A program made the translations under genes and the position numbers. This document shows, piece by piece, positions 32,203-43,270 of a stretch of 64,000 nt of DNA. The notes beneath the pieces were generated by a model that was given only the letters and a program-made list of their open reading frames with translations, searched no databases and was not told the DNA's origin. Each line of letters starts with the position of its first letter. The stretch's first letter is position 1. Source of the stretch: Macrotis lagotis (taxonomy: Eukaryota > Chordata > Mammalia > Peramelemorphia > Peramelidae); assembly GCF_037893015.1 (NCBI RefSeq), contig NC_133666.1:620911156-620975155 (forward strand), written 5' to 3'.

Positions 32203-35200
32203 CTGGGGAAGGGGGAAAGGAGGGATAGGATAGAAAAATCAATGACACAGACGGAATTTGGATCATGGAAGATTCCTTGATTCAGCCTCCTCAGTCCATT
32301 TCCCACAGGACTCACCCTGGCATCCCACCATTCACCAAAAGCCCCACCATCCCCCATGAGTCTCTTGGGTGTCTCCCTCCGAGCCCTAGCCCCCAGCCTA
32401 TAGTAAGTCACCTCCTAGGGGTCCTCACAGCAGCCTCCTGGGCCAGTTGGGAATGGGGGTGGCGCATAAAGAGGATCAGGGCCTGGGCAAGGAGGGACTC
32501 AGTGGGCAAGGGCCGTGGCAGACGAGATAGCAGCTGGTGCAGGCTTGGCATGTCACAGGGGCCTGCTAGGACCTCTGGCTCCCGGTGCAAAACCACCTGG
32601 GGATAACAGTGGCACAGATCAGAGCTAGGCCTGGCTCCTGCTTCTCCCACTAGGCCCTCCAACAAGGTCAAAGCTGGCCCCCACCACCTAGGCCCACTTA
32701 GGAACAGGGTACAATTCTAATCCCAAGCCTCCCTCATCCCCAACCCTACCGGCCCTGATCAGTCCATACCGCAGCAGCCACGTAGACAGGCATGAACGGG
32801 TGAGAAGCTAGGAAGAAGTCCATAAGACGCAGCACGTGGGCGGGCTCAGGTAGCACATGGCCAAACCAGGTCAGCAGCCAGCTTAGGGCAAACACTGTTC
32901 CCACCTCAGCCCTGGCACCAACAGGTTGGGGCCTTAGGCTGAACATCTTCCTACCCTGCTAAATCTGATCCACTCCTTCCCTCTCTCCCCTAAACAGCCT
33001 TCAGACCAGTGCTTGGGACAGACCCCATTGTCCCTTGACCACCTCCCTACAGGTCCCAGGTCATGCTTGGTTCTGTTCATATACCTGCCCATAGGGCTCT
33101 GGACCCTAATGCCTCTCTCCCCTGCCCACAGTGCTCAAGGATGCACTACCCACCTCTCCATGAAACTGTGTAACTGAGGACTTTCCCGGGCCAGCAGAGG
33201 TAACAGGTAGTTCAGAATGTGCCAAGTGTTATCCATTGTGGGGTCCATGAAGTCCCTGATGGTTATCCCAGGCATCAGAGGGCAGCTGCCTAGGCTATAC
33301 CTCCCTCAAGTTCTTCTGAGGTGATATCAGGGGCTGTGCCCCTTCATGCTCAAAGTCCATTGGGCTGATGTAAAAGAGCTACCTCTCCCCAGGCCTGTCC
33401 TGCCCAGCCCCACCCCACCCCCGGCCGTAGAGAGCTGAAGCAGCCTGTGGGGGGCTGCTCTCCTGTCAGGACCATGCCCCTTGTTCCTTGGGTACCTGAG
33501 GTGGTGGATGGAGAGTTGATCCAGCAAGGCAGCGGCAGCACGGGGCCCCAGCACTAGCAGCAGAGCCAGTGCCACCTCATGATAGCCCTGGTAATAGTGC
33601 AGCTCAGGTCGGGAGCTCAGGACAGCCAGGATCACAGCCACCAGCTGCTCCTGCAGCACTGCCCTCTGCTCAGGGCGCATCCCTGCCAGGCAGAAGGGGA
33701 GGAGAGACAACTATCACTGTTGATTTCTCTTCCTTGCCTTCTCCAGATTTCCTCCCTCATAGGACTAGGAGATAGAACAGACCTTAGAAATATGGGTTCT
33801 AAAAAAGACCTGAACCCAGGTCTACTGGACTCCAAATCAAGTGCTCTCTCTATTATACCACCCTGTCTCCCTGAGTCTAATTCCTCACTCAACCCCAGCC
33901 CAAGCCAGGGACCTCACCCCGAGGAAAGTGGGCTAGGGAGCGCGCCACATCCATTTGCACCTGATGATAGTCTCTGTGGTCTTGGAGTCGGCTTCGGCCT
34001 GTGGAAAAGGAAAGATGGAGAAGCAGGAGTTCAGAGTCAGAGGGCCTTCCCTCCTCCAAGGTCCTAGGATTTCAACTCACTCCTACCACTTCACCCACCC
34101 TTAGCCCTCCCAGATATCCTCAGCAGATTTGAGAAGAGGTAACGACCTAATCATTTCTTCAAGTATTTAAAAATCATTAGGATTTAAAGCTGGAGTCAGT
34201 CTTTGAAATCAAGGCACCCAGGCAGCTAGGTGGCACAGTGGATAGAGCACCAGCCCTGGAGTCAGAAGTACCTGGGTTCAAATCTGGCCTCAGACACTCA
34301 ATAATTGCCTAGCTGTATGGCCTGGGACAAGCCACTTAACCCCATTTCCTTGCAAAAATCTAAAAAAAAAAAAAAAAAAAACCCAAAAAACCAAGGATAC
34401 CAAGAGGGTATCTTGCCTAAGATCACACAATTAGCTAAAATCTTCAGATTCCAAGTCCTGTGAGCCTCAGTAGCAGTACTATGATAGGAAAGAGGAATTT
34501 AGACTTTTTCTGCTGGACTCCAAAGGGTAACGTAACCTTTGGTCCTCAAGTTCTGGACTCAGAGAGAACAGACTCAATCTTGGAGGGTTATCGCCCCCAA
34601 TTAAAAAAACTTATCATCTCTTTGGCTGGAATCACATTTCCAAGTGCCTTATCAGTCAACTTTACTCAGTCATTCAAGGACAAATGAAGCAGAAACAACT
34701 GATTCAATGACAAAAGGATCATATACAGTGATGGTACACTCCAGAGGGGAGTTCCAAACTCTCAGCTCCTCTTCTAATTAATAGCTCCCCAGGTAAAACA
34801 GATAACCTTCACCCCCTTCCTTAAGGGTTATCTTAGCCAACTTCAGTATCCCAAAGTCTAAAGCAATAGTGTCAAACTCAAAATAGAAATGGTAAAGACC
34901 TGGTTATATGTTGATTTACAAAGTCACAAGAACATTATGTGGTACTGTATTTTTATTTATTTTGTTAAATATTTCTCAATTACATTTTATTTGGTTCTGA
35001 CTTCCCTTACAATTCTGTAGCTTGGAATTAAACTCCCCTGGTCTAAGAGATGGGACATCTGGATACACACTAGTTTTCCCAGGCAGACAATGTATATATA
35101 CCAAACTCATAGCTGGCCAGTGCTGCTTGTTCTCTCTGTCCATAAGCAATGAACTAGGAGCTGGCAGAAACTCAGGTCAGTAAATAGTTTATTCACCTGA

Positions 35201-38200
35201 GAAATTTAGCTCCATTCACATAGTAATTTAATTTTTCAGTGGAAGACTGCATCAAAGCCAAGTCTATCAGAAAATTCTTTAAAAGAAAATGTGATAAATG
35301 TATCCAGTTAGCGTATGACACAATATTTGTGAAGTGTTTTTGCCAATTTTAAAGGTCTAAATAAAAGCTAGTTATCTCTTGGGATAATATTGTTTCCAAA
35401 GTATGAATTGTTCAAACAATACAGAGTCAATGGGAAGAGGGTTGGTTCATCTATCAACTAAATGTGTTTCTTCTCTAAGGACCAAGGTGACACTGAGCCA
35501 CGGTGTTGTCCATTGTGGGGGTTTGCAAAGAACCCTGAGAAAATGAAGGCACCATTGGAAAGGAAAGAGAATTCTAGTGAATGCTTGTGGGTTATTAGGA
35601 GTTCTTATGAATTTTCTACATTTGTTTATGAAATAAAGGCTATCCTTATCTCATGTGTACAAGTTCCCTCAAGTGCTTGTGTCTGAGGAGGTGGAGTGGG
35701 AAGAATGATGCTTTTACCTATATCTACAGAGATAGAGATCTAAGTCATATTCTGAAACTTCTCAAAATAAACTCTGCATAGTCATAATGAGACAAGGAGA
35801 CAGTAAAAAAATTGGGCTGGGTCTTGTGATTGAATTCAGGTCTGTGTGTGAGCTCAGGACTTTAGGGGTCCTGTTGGTTACTGTACCTTTTGGAGCCTAA
35901 AAGAGAGTCTAATTTATCTTCTCTGAGGAATTCCTCTTCTCTGAAGTAGCTCCACAACTAACATCCCAGTCACAGTAATAACAATGATAACTGATAAACT
36001 TTATTCATTATTTCATTTTATCCTAACAAAAACTGGTGCCATACTATTTTTCTATCTATCTGTCCATATCGCAGGCAGGACAGGCCTGGGGAGAGGTAGC
36101 TCTTTTGCATCAGCCCAATGGACTTTGAGCATGAAGGGGCACAGCCCCTGATATCACCTCAGAGGAACTTGAGGGAAGTATAGCCTAGGCAGCTGCCCTC
36201 TGATGCCTAGGTATGATTTCAGTGTTGTAGCTAGAGGTGGCTCAATGAATAGTGTACTGAGCCTGAAGTATGGAAGACCTGAGTTCAAACACTTCGTAGC
36301 TTTGTGACCTTGGGAAAATCATGTAAACTGTCTGCTTCATTATCCTCAGTTGTAAAATGGGCATAAAAATAGCACTTACTTCCCAGGATTGCAGTGAAGT
36401 TTCAGTGAGAAGAGCATACAATGCCTGGCTCATAGATATGCTTAATACTTGTTTCCTTCCTTCCTTTCTGCAAGGAACTCCCTCCATTGATAAGGATCAG
36501 CAATTTTTATGTAAGTTAAGGTTTAGAGGTCTCAAGAGCCAAAGGCCAGGTTTGGACTTGAGTACTCCTAAAGCTCTCTCTTCTATATCATTCTTTTTCT
36601 TGCTCGAGATTTTTTTTTTAAGTCCCTATTTTAACAGATAAAGAAACAGCCTCAAAAGGTTATAAAAGTCATACAGCCAGGAGGTGGAAAAGGTGAGATT
36701 TGAACCTAGGTTTCTCTGGAATCTTTCTACTATTCTCTGCAGGGTGTCCCCAAAATGTAAAACTTTGGAATGTCCTATATTAGGACTAGGAACAGGGACT
36801 GGAAAATGCAAAAGAGTAAATTCAGATTCATTAGCAGAAAAGAATTTTACAACAATCTGAGTCTTTCTAACGTAGAATGCACAGTATTTGGAGATAAGGA
36901 ATTCCCCCTCACTAGAGACCTTCAAAGATAAATTGGGCAACTATTTGGGAGATCATAGGATTACAGATATAATCTGTAAGAACATTAAAGGTCATTTGAT
37001 CTAACCCACTCATTTAAAGATGAGGGCTATAAAGCCCAGAGAGGTGTGTGAGTTTTCCCAAGGTCACACAACGTAAAAAGTAGAATATGTCAACCACACT
37101 AGGATCTTCATGAATTCAAGTTCTCCATCTTTAAATCTGGGGCTTTTTCATTATTTTCATTCTGGTCTTCTCATTTTATAGTCCATCTAGTCCAACTTCC
37201 TGACTTTACAGACCAGGAGACTCAAGTCCAAAGATTTCCCACTAGGTGTGTTTTGGGGACGAGAGGATTCTTGAGGTACCTTAGAGCTCTGGGATTCTGC
37301 CTATCTCTTTATGTTCAGAGGTGGTTCTTATAAACATGTGAGGGTGGAACTGGAAAGCAGTGGAAGATTTGGGGAACATTTTTCTCCCAGCCTCCCCCTC
37401 ATTCCTTTGCCCTCATACCTGGATGGGGTGGCAGGTCAAAAGGACTGAGGCCCAGAAGCCGAGGCCAGACCTTCCTCCGGACCTGGTCATTAAGTAGACC
37501 CCCTCGGCTCTGGGCAGCCATTCGCAGTAACTCCACATCTACTGGGTCCTGGCTCAGGGCTTCATGAATCTGTAGCAGCTTCTGCCTTCTCCAGGACTCT
37601 GCAGAGACAAGAGCCAACCACCCCCCCCACGAAGGCCTGAGAATAGTTACCAGACCTCCAAGATTCCCTAGAGCCCCTCCCCATAGTCTCAGCAATCTTT
37701 TAGGTGGGCCAATCCCAATTCAAGTACAACGTGCTCCGGGAACCTCTCATTCATTAAGATTTACCTCCACTTTACTAGGCTGTGAGTGCTTGAGCAGTGA
37801 GTGGCAAGGAGCTCAGTTTCTCTCCTCTCCAGGATCCCCTAAGATTCTTGGGACTGGTGCTTTCAGATGGACAGATAGATATCACCTCCCCCACACTCCT
37901 GAAGGTAAAACTCTTTAACTGAATAGACCGTCCCCTAACACTTTCTAAAATTAGAGAGGATCAATAAATATAAATTAAGCCACAAGTAAACACAAATGAC
38001 CTGGGGAGGAAGGAGAACCCAGGAATGCCTCAGAGAAGTGGTGAGCCTGGAGCTGAGCCTTGGAGAGAGAGCAGCACAGGCTTAACCTGATCCAGGGCTC
38101 CCAAACAAAGCCTGCCCTTCTTTGGACAGGTCCCTTCTCCCGTCTTGCTCAAACAGTCCCCTGCTTTCCCTCACGAAGCAGCGGACACTCCCCAGACCCC

Positions 38201-39088
38201 CTTCCTTACAAGTTCAATGTTTGCTGAGATCAATCTCCAACCCCTCCCCTTCAATCAATTATCAATATACCAGAGTGATTAAACTTTTTCTTTCATGGAT
38301 CCCTTTGCCTTTTTCTGTAGATCTCCAGAGCACTGCAACCTCCAGTCTGGTTTGTGAACCCCTCCTCAGAATAATATTTTAAATTTTTTTTAAAACATAG
38401 GATTATAAAGGCAACCAATATATTGCAATAGTTATCAATATTAGAAAAAAAAAAGGTTATCTGCTGACCCCCGGGGCAGGCTGGGCATCCTGCCAGTCCT
38501 CCCCCCAGAGCTCCTCATTTGGGTCTCCTCAAACCCATTTCTATTTGGCACACGGTATTGTATTTACAGATCTGTCCTTTCAATCAGTAGATCGATCTTA
38601 AACTCTAAAACCGCACAGTTTGGGGATTGCCGTTTTTTTTTTTTTAATCTATGCACCCTCCGGGCAGAGCACGTGCCGAGGCCTTCCTTAGAATTTAAAA
38701 CTAGTTAAGTTAAATGGAATTTAATTACAGGACACACCCTGATTGGACAGGTTCCCAACAGTCCCCGCCTCCCTTCCTTTGACCCCGCCTCCTGTCGGCC
38801 CGATCCCGGGTCTTCCGGGCCGCCATGGCGTTCCCTTCCGAAAGAACTAGTGCTATTGGCCAGGCCACGGACTACTCGTCTGCCCATTGGCTCCCCCCAG
38901 TCGGCTCCGCCTCTCACCGGCCTTCTCCCGGCCCGGCTTCCCCGGCCCGGCTCTCACTCACCGGCGCTCGTTTTACTCTTGGGGCCCCGGGCTTGCTGGG
39001 ATGTCAGTCCTCCCTGGCCGGCCTTAGCCCCGGTCCCGCCCCGGTCCCGGCCTCCCCGGCGGTCTCCGGTGCCGCGGCCCCCTCTCAT
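31959..39088 (-). CDS. TBC1D20-like Rab GTPase-activating protein (paralogue of TBC1D20), eight exons
   Basis: A predicted 415-residue membrane-anchored TBC-domain GAP, by family expected to act on Rab1-type GTPases at the ER. Exons: 39088-38962, 37598-37419, 33998-33918, 33682-33496, 33255-33154, 32911-32770, 32596-32412, 32202-31959. All introns are GT-AG and every phase matches, with no stop or frameshift (1248 nt). The TBC domain (about 60-320) keeps the Arg finger (VQMDVAR, R122) and Gln finger (YYQGYHE, Q161), which correspond to human TBC1D20 R105 and Q144 with the same spacing. A hydrophobic anchor lies at about 383-403. Identity to human TBC1D20 as I recall it is roughly 60-70 percent per exon, too low for a mammalian orthologue, so I call a paralogue. 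The N-terminus is unusual: RGG-rich (MRGGRGTGDRRGGRDRGG). The start is the only ATG in exon 1 in frame, with G at -3. Confidence 0.9.
32412..32596 (-). CDS. TBC1D20-like exon 7
   Basis: Residues 274-335: VVLHREPEVLAGPCDMPSLH, QLLSRLPRPLPTESLLAQAL and SQLAQEAAVRTPR. The donor AG/GTGACT is chosen because it makes the following linker the same length as in TBC1D20. An earlier GTGAGG would break phase with exon 8. Confidence 0.88.
32770..32911 (-). CDS. TBC1D20-like exon 6
   Basis: Residues 226-273: AEVGTVFALSWLLTWFGHVL, then LMDFFLASHPFMPVYVAAA, the best conserved block. Acceptor GGTGCCAG, donor GCG/GTATGG. Confidence 0.94.
33154..33255 (-). CDS. TBC1D20-like exon 5
   Basis: Residues 192-226: RDFMDPTMDNTWHILNYLLP, then LLARESPQLHSFME. 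DFMDPTMDNT is identical to recalled human TBC1D20. Acceptor ACCATCAG, donor GAGAG/GTGGG. Confidence 0.93.
33271..33404 (+). repeat. Donor copy of a 134-bp inverted duplication (intron 4)
   Basis: Lies wholly inside intron 4 of the TBC1D20-like gene. Its reverse complement recurs at 36074-36207 with three substitutions and no gap. Confidence 0.95.
33496..33682 (-). CDS. TBC1D20-like exon 4
   Basis: Residues 130-192. MRPEQRAVLQEQL, then LHYYQGYHEVALALLLVLG with the Gln finger Q161, then LLDQLSIHHL. Donor CTCAG/GTACCC. Confidence 0.94.
33750..33875 (+). mobile_element. MIR-like fragment in intron 3 of the TBC1D20-like gene
   Basis: CTGAACCCAGGTCTACTGGA through TGCTCTCTCTATTATACCAC. Confidence 0.5.
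33918..33998 (-). CDS. TBC1D20-like exon 3
   Basis: Residues 103-130, 81 bases. Carries DYHQVQMDVARSLAHFPRG with the catalytic Arg finger R122. Acceptor TTTTCCACAG, donor GGG/GTGAGG. Confidence 0.92.
34209..34402 (+). mobile_element. WSINE-type SINE in intron 2 of the TBC1D20-like gene
   Basis: Forward copy, 34221 to about 34389, with a long A tail. Imperfect target copies TCAAGGCACCCA and ACCAAGGATACCA flank it. Confidence 0.88.
34480..34790 (+). repeat. Unclassified dispersed repeat, copy A
   Basis: Aligns by eye to 39760-40060 (about two thirds identity) through shared blocks such as CTGGACTCC..AGGGTAAC, CAATCTTGG, TTCAATGACAA and GTGATGGTACACTC. Family unknown. Confidence 0.55.
36074..36207 (-). 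repeat. Inverted copy of intron 4 sequence, inside intron 2
   Basis: 134 bases, three mismatches to 33271-33404 (about 98 percent), ungapped, ending sharply on both sides. There is no poly(A) and no obvious target duplication, so it is not retrotransposition. A templated insertion or replication slip is more likely. Confidence 0.95.
36225..36475 (+). mobile_element. CORE-SINE (MIR/MAR type), near full length
   Basis: TGAGTTCAAACACTTCGTAG, TTGTGACCTTGGGAAAATC, TAAAATGGGCATAAAAATAG, TTCCCAGGATTGCAGTGAAG and TGCCTGGCTCATAGATATGC, in order. Confidence 0.7.
37419..37598 (-). CDS. TBC1D20-like exon 2
   Basis: Residues 43-103. Contains LLQIHEALSQDPVDVELLRM and GGLLNDQVRRKVWPRLL, matching the start of the TBC1D20 domain. 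Acceptor TCTCTGCAG, donor CAG/GTATGAGG. Confidence 0.93.
37599..38961 (-). other. Intron 1 of the TBC1D20-like gene
   Basis: 1363 bases, GT-AG. No repeat recognised with confidence. Its 5' part belongs to the CpG island. Confidence 0.75.
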
Positions 39089-39230
39089 GCCGCCGCCACC
39101 TCGGTTCTTGGGTCCAAAACGCCGGGCGGCTGCGGAGAGCCCCGCCCCCTTCTTCCCATTGGCTCCTGCGGGCACCGCCCCAGGAACTCACTGGTCGGCC
39201 AGTCCATCACTCTCCTCTTCTGCCAATTGG
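38742..39230 (-). promoter_or_regulatory. CpG-island promoter of the TBC1D20-like gene with five CCAAT boxes
   Basis: CCAAT (forward-strand ATTGG) occurs at 38742, 38855, 38886, 39158 and 39226. The last two lie 70-140 bases upstream of the start codon, a usual NF-Y spacing. GC boxes surround them. No TATA box was seen. Confidence 0.6.
38962..39088 (-). CDS. TBC1D20-like exon 1
   Basis: Residues 1-42 plus one base. RGG-rich start, then GPKSKTSA. The donor is GCCG/GTGAGTGAG, an excellent site, phase 1. Confidence 0.8.
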
Positions 39231-39759
39231 CGCCCAAGTCCCAGAGGGCGGAGGCTGGACCTTGGCCCTCTGGGAAATGCAGTCTTTTCATCACCAATTT
39301 CCCCTAATTTGGCAGGGGTGGGGCAAGTCACTCCCGGGCTGGATTTCCTGGAAGAAATTTATGGTTGTCAGAGGCCTGGGAAGCTCCGCCAGCTCTGAAA
39401 ATGGGGCGACTTTAGGAAAAAGCTGAAAACAGGGCCCAGACCTCTGGTGTGGGAATGTAATGGAAATGACCGGCCCATTAGAGAGCAGAAGGTGCCAAGT
39501 CGAGCGGGCTTGGCGGCTCCCAAACCTGGGTGTTACAATGTGGCAATGTGGGGGGGGGGGTTCCATCAGTGGATTTTTTTTTTAGCTCATATACAGGTTC
39601 TGTACAGAGAGCGAGGAGACTATGCAAGTCCACAAGGGTCCTGGGGATACCATCCAAGAAGAAACCACAGCCCCTGCTCTCAAGGAGCTTGCGGACCACT
39701 CTGTAGTTACAAGATACAGACGTGAGCTGTGGCATGAGATGCCTTCTGTCTCCCATACA

Positions 39760-40060
39760 GCCGATGTGTCTGATGGCAGGTTCTGTCTGCCACCTTTTTC
39801 CTTCTGGACTCCCAGAGGGTAACAGCCTCTGGCCTAGGAACCACCAGGCTCTAGGCGCAGAGAGGATGGGTGTAATCTTGGGGGTCAGTGTCCCCTCATC
39901 CCACTCACCATCTCTGGCAGCTATCATTTCTCAAAGTCCTTCCTCAACAAAAAAATCATCCGAGACCAAGTGAAACAGAGAGGATGGGTTCAATGACAAC
40001 AGATGACAATGAGAGTGATGATGGTACACTCTCAGGTCTAAGGGAGGCAGGTACCAGGTC
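39760..40060 (+). repeat. Unclassified dispersed repeat, copy B
   Basis: Same blocks in the same order and orientation as 34480-34790. An L2-like reverse tail (about 39640-39690) lies just before it. Confidence 0.55.
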
Positions 40061-40659
40061 CTCTTTCCTGAGTTTGCGTGGTTTAATTTGAGAGTGGAGG
40101 GGAAGGGGGCATTCAAGATAAGTCACCGGTGTAACACTTTATTCATGAAACAAAAGAACATACTCTAGCTGCCTATGATAGGATGGCTGTCCAAAAGCAG
40201 GCCCTCTACCTCCAGTGGTTGTTAATCTTATTTCCACTGTAGGTTAGAGATTTTTCCCCTGAGAAAGTCTCTCTATTCCTAGGTACCTTCTTTTTCCCTT
40301 CTGATGTGTGGGTAAGTCTAGCCATAGCTTACCATACATGAGAAGGCCTAGATGAACTAATACAGATGGAGGCAAGCAAAACTAAAGAGAACGAAAGTAT
40401 ATGGCCTCAGGAATGAAAGCATGCGAGAAAGCATCTGAAATCAGTGTATTTTCTCTTAGAGAAAAACTGATGATTGGGCATTCTGTGGGAACTGTAGCTA
40501 TGACATGAGCCAACTGCCTTTTCCATTCTCCCCTTCATCCCCAGCCCTCACCTGGAGCCTCTTTCTTTCTCCCATTCGCTCTAACACAAAAAGCAGGCAC
40601 TAAATATTGATTGACATGCCCTCATTCCCTACTCTAGGAAACCTTCCAGAATTACCAAC

Positions 40660-40780
40660 ATCTTATGTCTGTCCAATCATTCAATAAACATTTATTTAAT
40701 GCTACTTTTGATCTGAATCCTATGCTATCAAATGCATAGGTCAGAGATAAAGGCCCATATGATATTTGCAACAAAGATTT
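40660..40780 (-). mobile_element. L2 tail in reverse
   Basis: ATCATTCAATAAACATTTATTTAATGC and following, a worn L2 3' end. Confidence 0.5.
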
Positions 40781-40986
40781 GAGAGGAGATAGATTATTAT
40801 CTATTAGAAACAACAATATAGGCTTGACTTTCCTTAAGCCTACAAGAAGGCAGAGGGGTCATTTATTATCCTAAAGAAGTGCACTATGTGAGTTGTCCAT
40901 AATGAGGTGCTCTACAGGAGTTTTGCACCAAAGAGTTACCCTTGAAGCCTTGATGGAATAATTCACAGCGTCAGTAGCTCCACTGG

Positions 40987-41000
40987 CCACCAGAGGACAC
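40987..41000 (+). promoter_or_regulatory. CTCF-like site
   Basis: CCACCAGAGGACAC matches the forward CTCF core at 13 of 14 positions, about 1.9 kb upstream of the TBC1D20-like start. Confidence 0.35.
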
Positions 41001-43110
41001 TCTACCTACACATACTTACACTATCATCTCACAGGCTTTTGAGGTTTTTTTTTTTTGGTGGTTGCTGACCAAATTCTAAATTTAAACAAGAGGAATTATA
41101 TGAAATATGGTTGCCAAATACCAAAGAAACCAGTTCAATGTTCTTCCAGGAAGTATTGCTCTCAAGCAGATTTCCTTCCAGTTCTTTAGAGCCTGAAAAA
41201 GTCCAAAACATCAGAGCTCACTATGTTCATATAACAAAAGAAATGGGGGAAAGTGAATCCATGTGTGCACACATGGATGTGTTGATGTATTGGGGGGAGT
41301 TGGGAGGAAGGGAAGAGGACAAGTTTCTGCTTGGACATTGGAGTGCAAATAGGAAGACAAGAGCAGTCCAGAGAGAGATTGGTGTCCCTGCCCCTACAGG
41401 GTGTTATGCCTCTTGAGTTTGACAATAGTTAATGGTCTCTGGCATGATGAACTCCAACGGAGTCCCATACTGCTTCTGTTCCTGGTCTCATCCAGTCACT
41501 TCTACTAATGGTTCCTAAGTCCTCCTTGTCATAAGGGCAGGTTCAAGCCATAGCAGCTGTCATCACTCATAGTCTAGTGTCTTCTATCTTGGCACCATAG
41601 ATAGTATGCCTTATATTGGGCTATAATATAGATATTCTGCTCTTAAAGTAGGCTACTGTCCACCCCCATGACAGACATGGAGCCTCAATCCCACTCATAT
41701 ATATTTCTTTATTTCCTGTGCTTGGGAGAAAAATGGCAGACACACTATCTACACAAGTATCAGATTTTCAAAGTCAAAGGCTAGTCAGCAAGGAGCCTCA
41801 ATCTGTCTGAGGGAGCAACTTCTTGCAGAGCCAGCAGAAATACACTTTCAAAGGTCAAGTATAAGAGTGAGCCTCATGTATGGAAAAGGACTCATATATT
41901 GCGAGGGCTATTGTTGTGTGGCTCAAAGAGAAATAGTCTAGACATCTCTAATTTCTTCTCCCCTGACTCTTCTCCAAGGAAAACTTTAATTCCTGCCAAG
42001 ATTCAAAATAGGAGGTCATTTTATGACCATTCAGAGAAAGGGGCTACTGGGCTAGAATTTTATCTATCTGCTTCCTTAAATATAGGCTGGGGGATATGAT
42101 CAATTTCCTTCTAATTTATCACTTGGGGGAAAGGAAGCCTCCAGGCTTTATAAAGCCTTGACTTCTTTCCCACCAAATACCCATTTCAAATGAACACACA
42201 TAGAGAATAGCAATGAAATCCATTTATCTGTATCAAACAGAAATCACAAAAAATTCACTTAGGAAAATATATGACAATACTGAGTGATGGAATTATTCCA
42301 CTAGAAAGGAGGTAACTCTGCTCAACCAAGAGAATGTCCTTGATTTCACCCAAGGGGAAACTACCCAGAGTCTCTAGAGTAGCCAACTGGGAACAGGGTC
42401 ATGCTAGAGACTGCCAGTTCCTCCCATGTTTTCCCAGAGCACTCTGAAGTGGGTTGATTTTTTCTACCTTCTCTCTCAAAGTTGGAAACCAAAAGCATCT
42501 GTAAAGTGTTTGGCATATAGTAAGTGACCTATACATGCTAATTATTACTCTTAGCATCAAATACAGGAGATCAGTTACACAGATATAGACTGTATGGGAC
42601 ATAGTAAATATGCAGTAGTTCAAATAGTCCTCAGGGACTCTTGTGTATTGTATAATTGTATTATGTAATGGTATAATTATCTAAGGAGGAAGTATATTAT
42701 GATGGGAGAATGGCCAGTGAGGGCCCAGTTCAGAAATAAATTTAAATTTGCCCTTCCTAATGTCTTTTTGTTTAGAGCACGTGTGATATTTCCTTCCTGG
42801 TTCCAATTAAATACATAGAGCTTGGTAGGCCTACTTCATGGCTGCGATGGCTAAGGCTCTGTGCTGATGTGGAGTCTTTTGATTTGCTGAGAAGTCAGAA
42901 CTGATGACTCAGACATAAAACAAGAACTCTGTTCACAATCAAAAAGATTGACACAGCCTTTTTTTTTTTTAACCCTTTTGGGGATGAAGCAAGGTGGGGA
43001 GAAAGACAGTGGCTACCCTGTCTCCCATTGACTTCAATGGGTTTGCAAATATATCATACCTGTTTCTTTTGTGTTTAGTCTTTTATGATCTAAGATACAT
43101 GAATCTTTTT

Positions 43111-43254
43111 TCAAAAATTTTTTTCCAAAGAAGCAATGGGAATAAGTGACTTGTCCAGGGTTATACAACTAGTAAGTGACTCAAGCTGGATTTGAACTCA
43201 GGACTTTCTGACTTCAAGGGCCAGTGTGCTATCCACTATGCAACCCAACTGCTC
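43111..43254 (-). mobile_element. Old SINE, first of three in a row
   Basis: Most diverged copy of a three-SINE row, all in reverse orientation. Confidence 0.8.
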
Positions 43255-43270
43255 CTATATAAGTCTTTTT

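Larger units (their letters stand above)
33999..37418 (-). other. Intron 2 of the TBC1D20-like gene
   Basis: A 3420-base GT-AG intron holding a SINE (34221-34389), one copy of an unclassified repeat (34480-34790), the inverted intron 4 copy (36074-36207), a CORE/MIR element (36225-36475) and weaker MIR pieces near 36625-36720 and 36950-37090. From 34800 to 36070 nothing else is recognised. Confidence 0.75.
40061..43090. other. Gene-less stretch upstream of the TBC1D20-like gene
   Basis: An L2 tail (40660-40780), a CTCF-like site (40987) and a MIR tail (about 42500-42560). No exon recognised. Confidence 0.45.

Noticed and set aside
31959-39088. The true TBC1D20 orthologue
   Set aside because: Roughly 60-70 percent identity per exon to the human protein as recalled, and a different N-terminus. 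Mammalian TBC1D20 orthologues should be far closer. A search would settle it.
3993-41000. CTCF loop between the sites at 3993 and 40987
   Set aside because: The two motifs point away from each other, the wrong orientation for a convergent loop, and each is only a near match.
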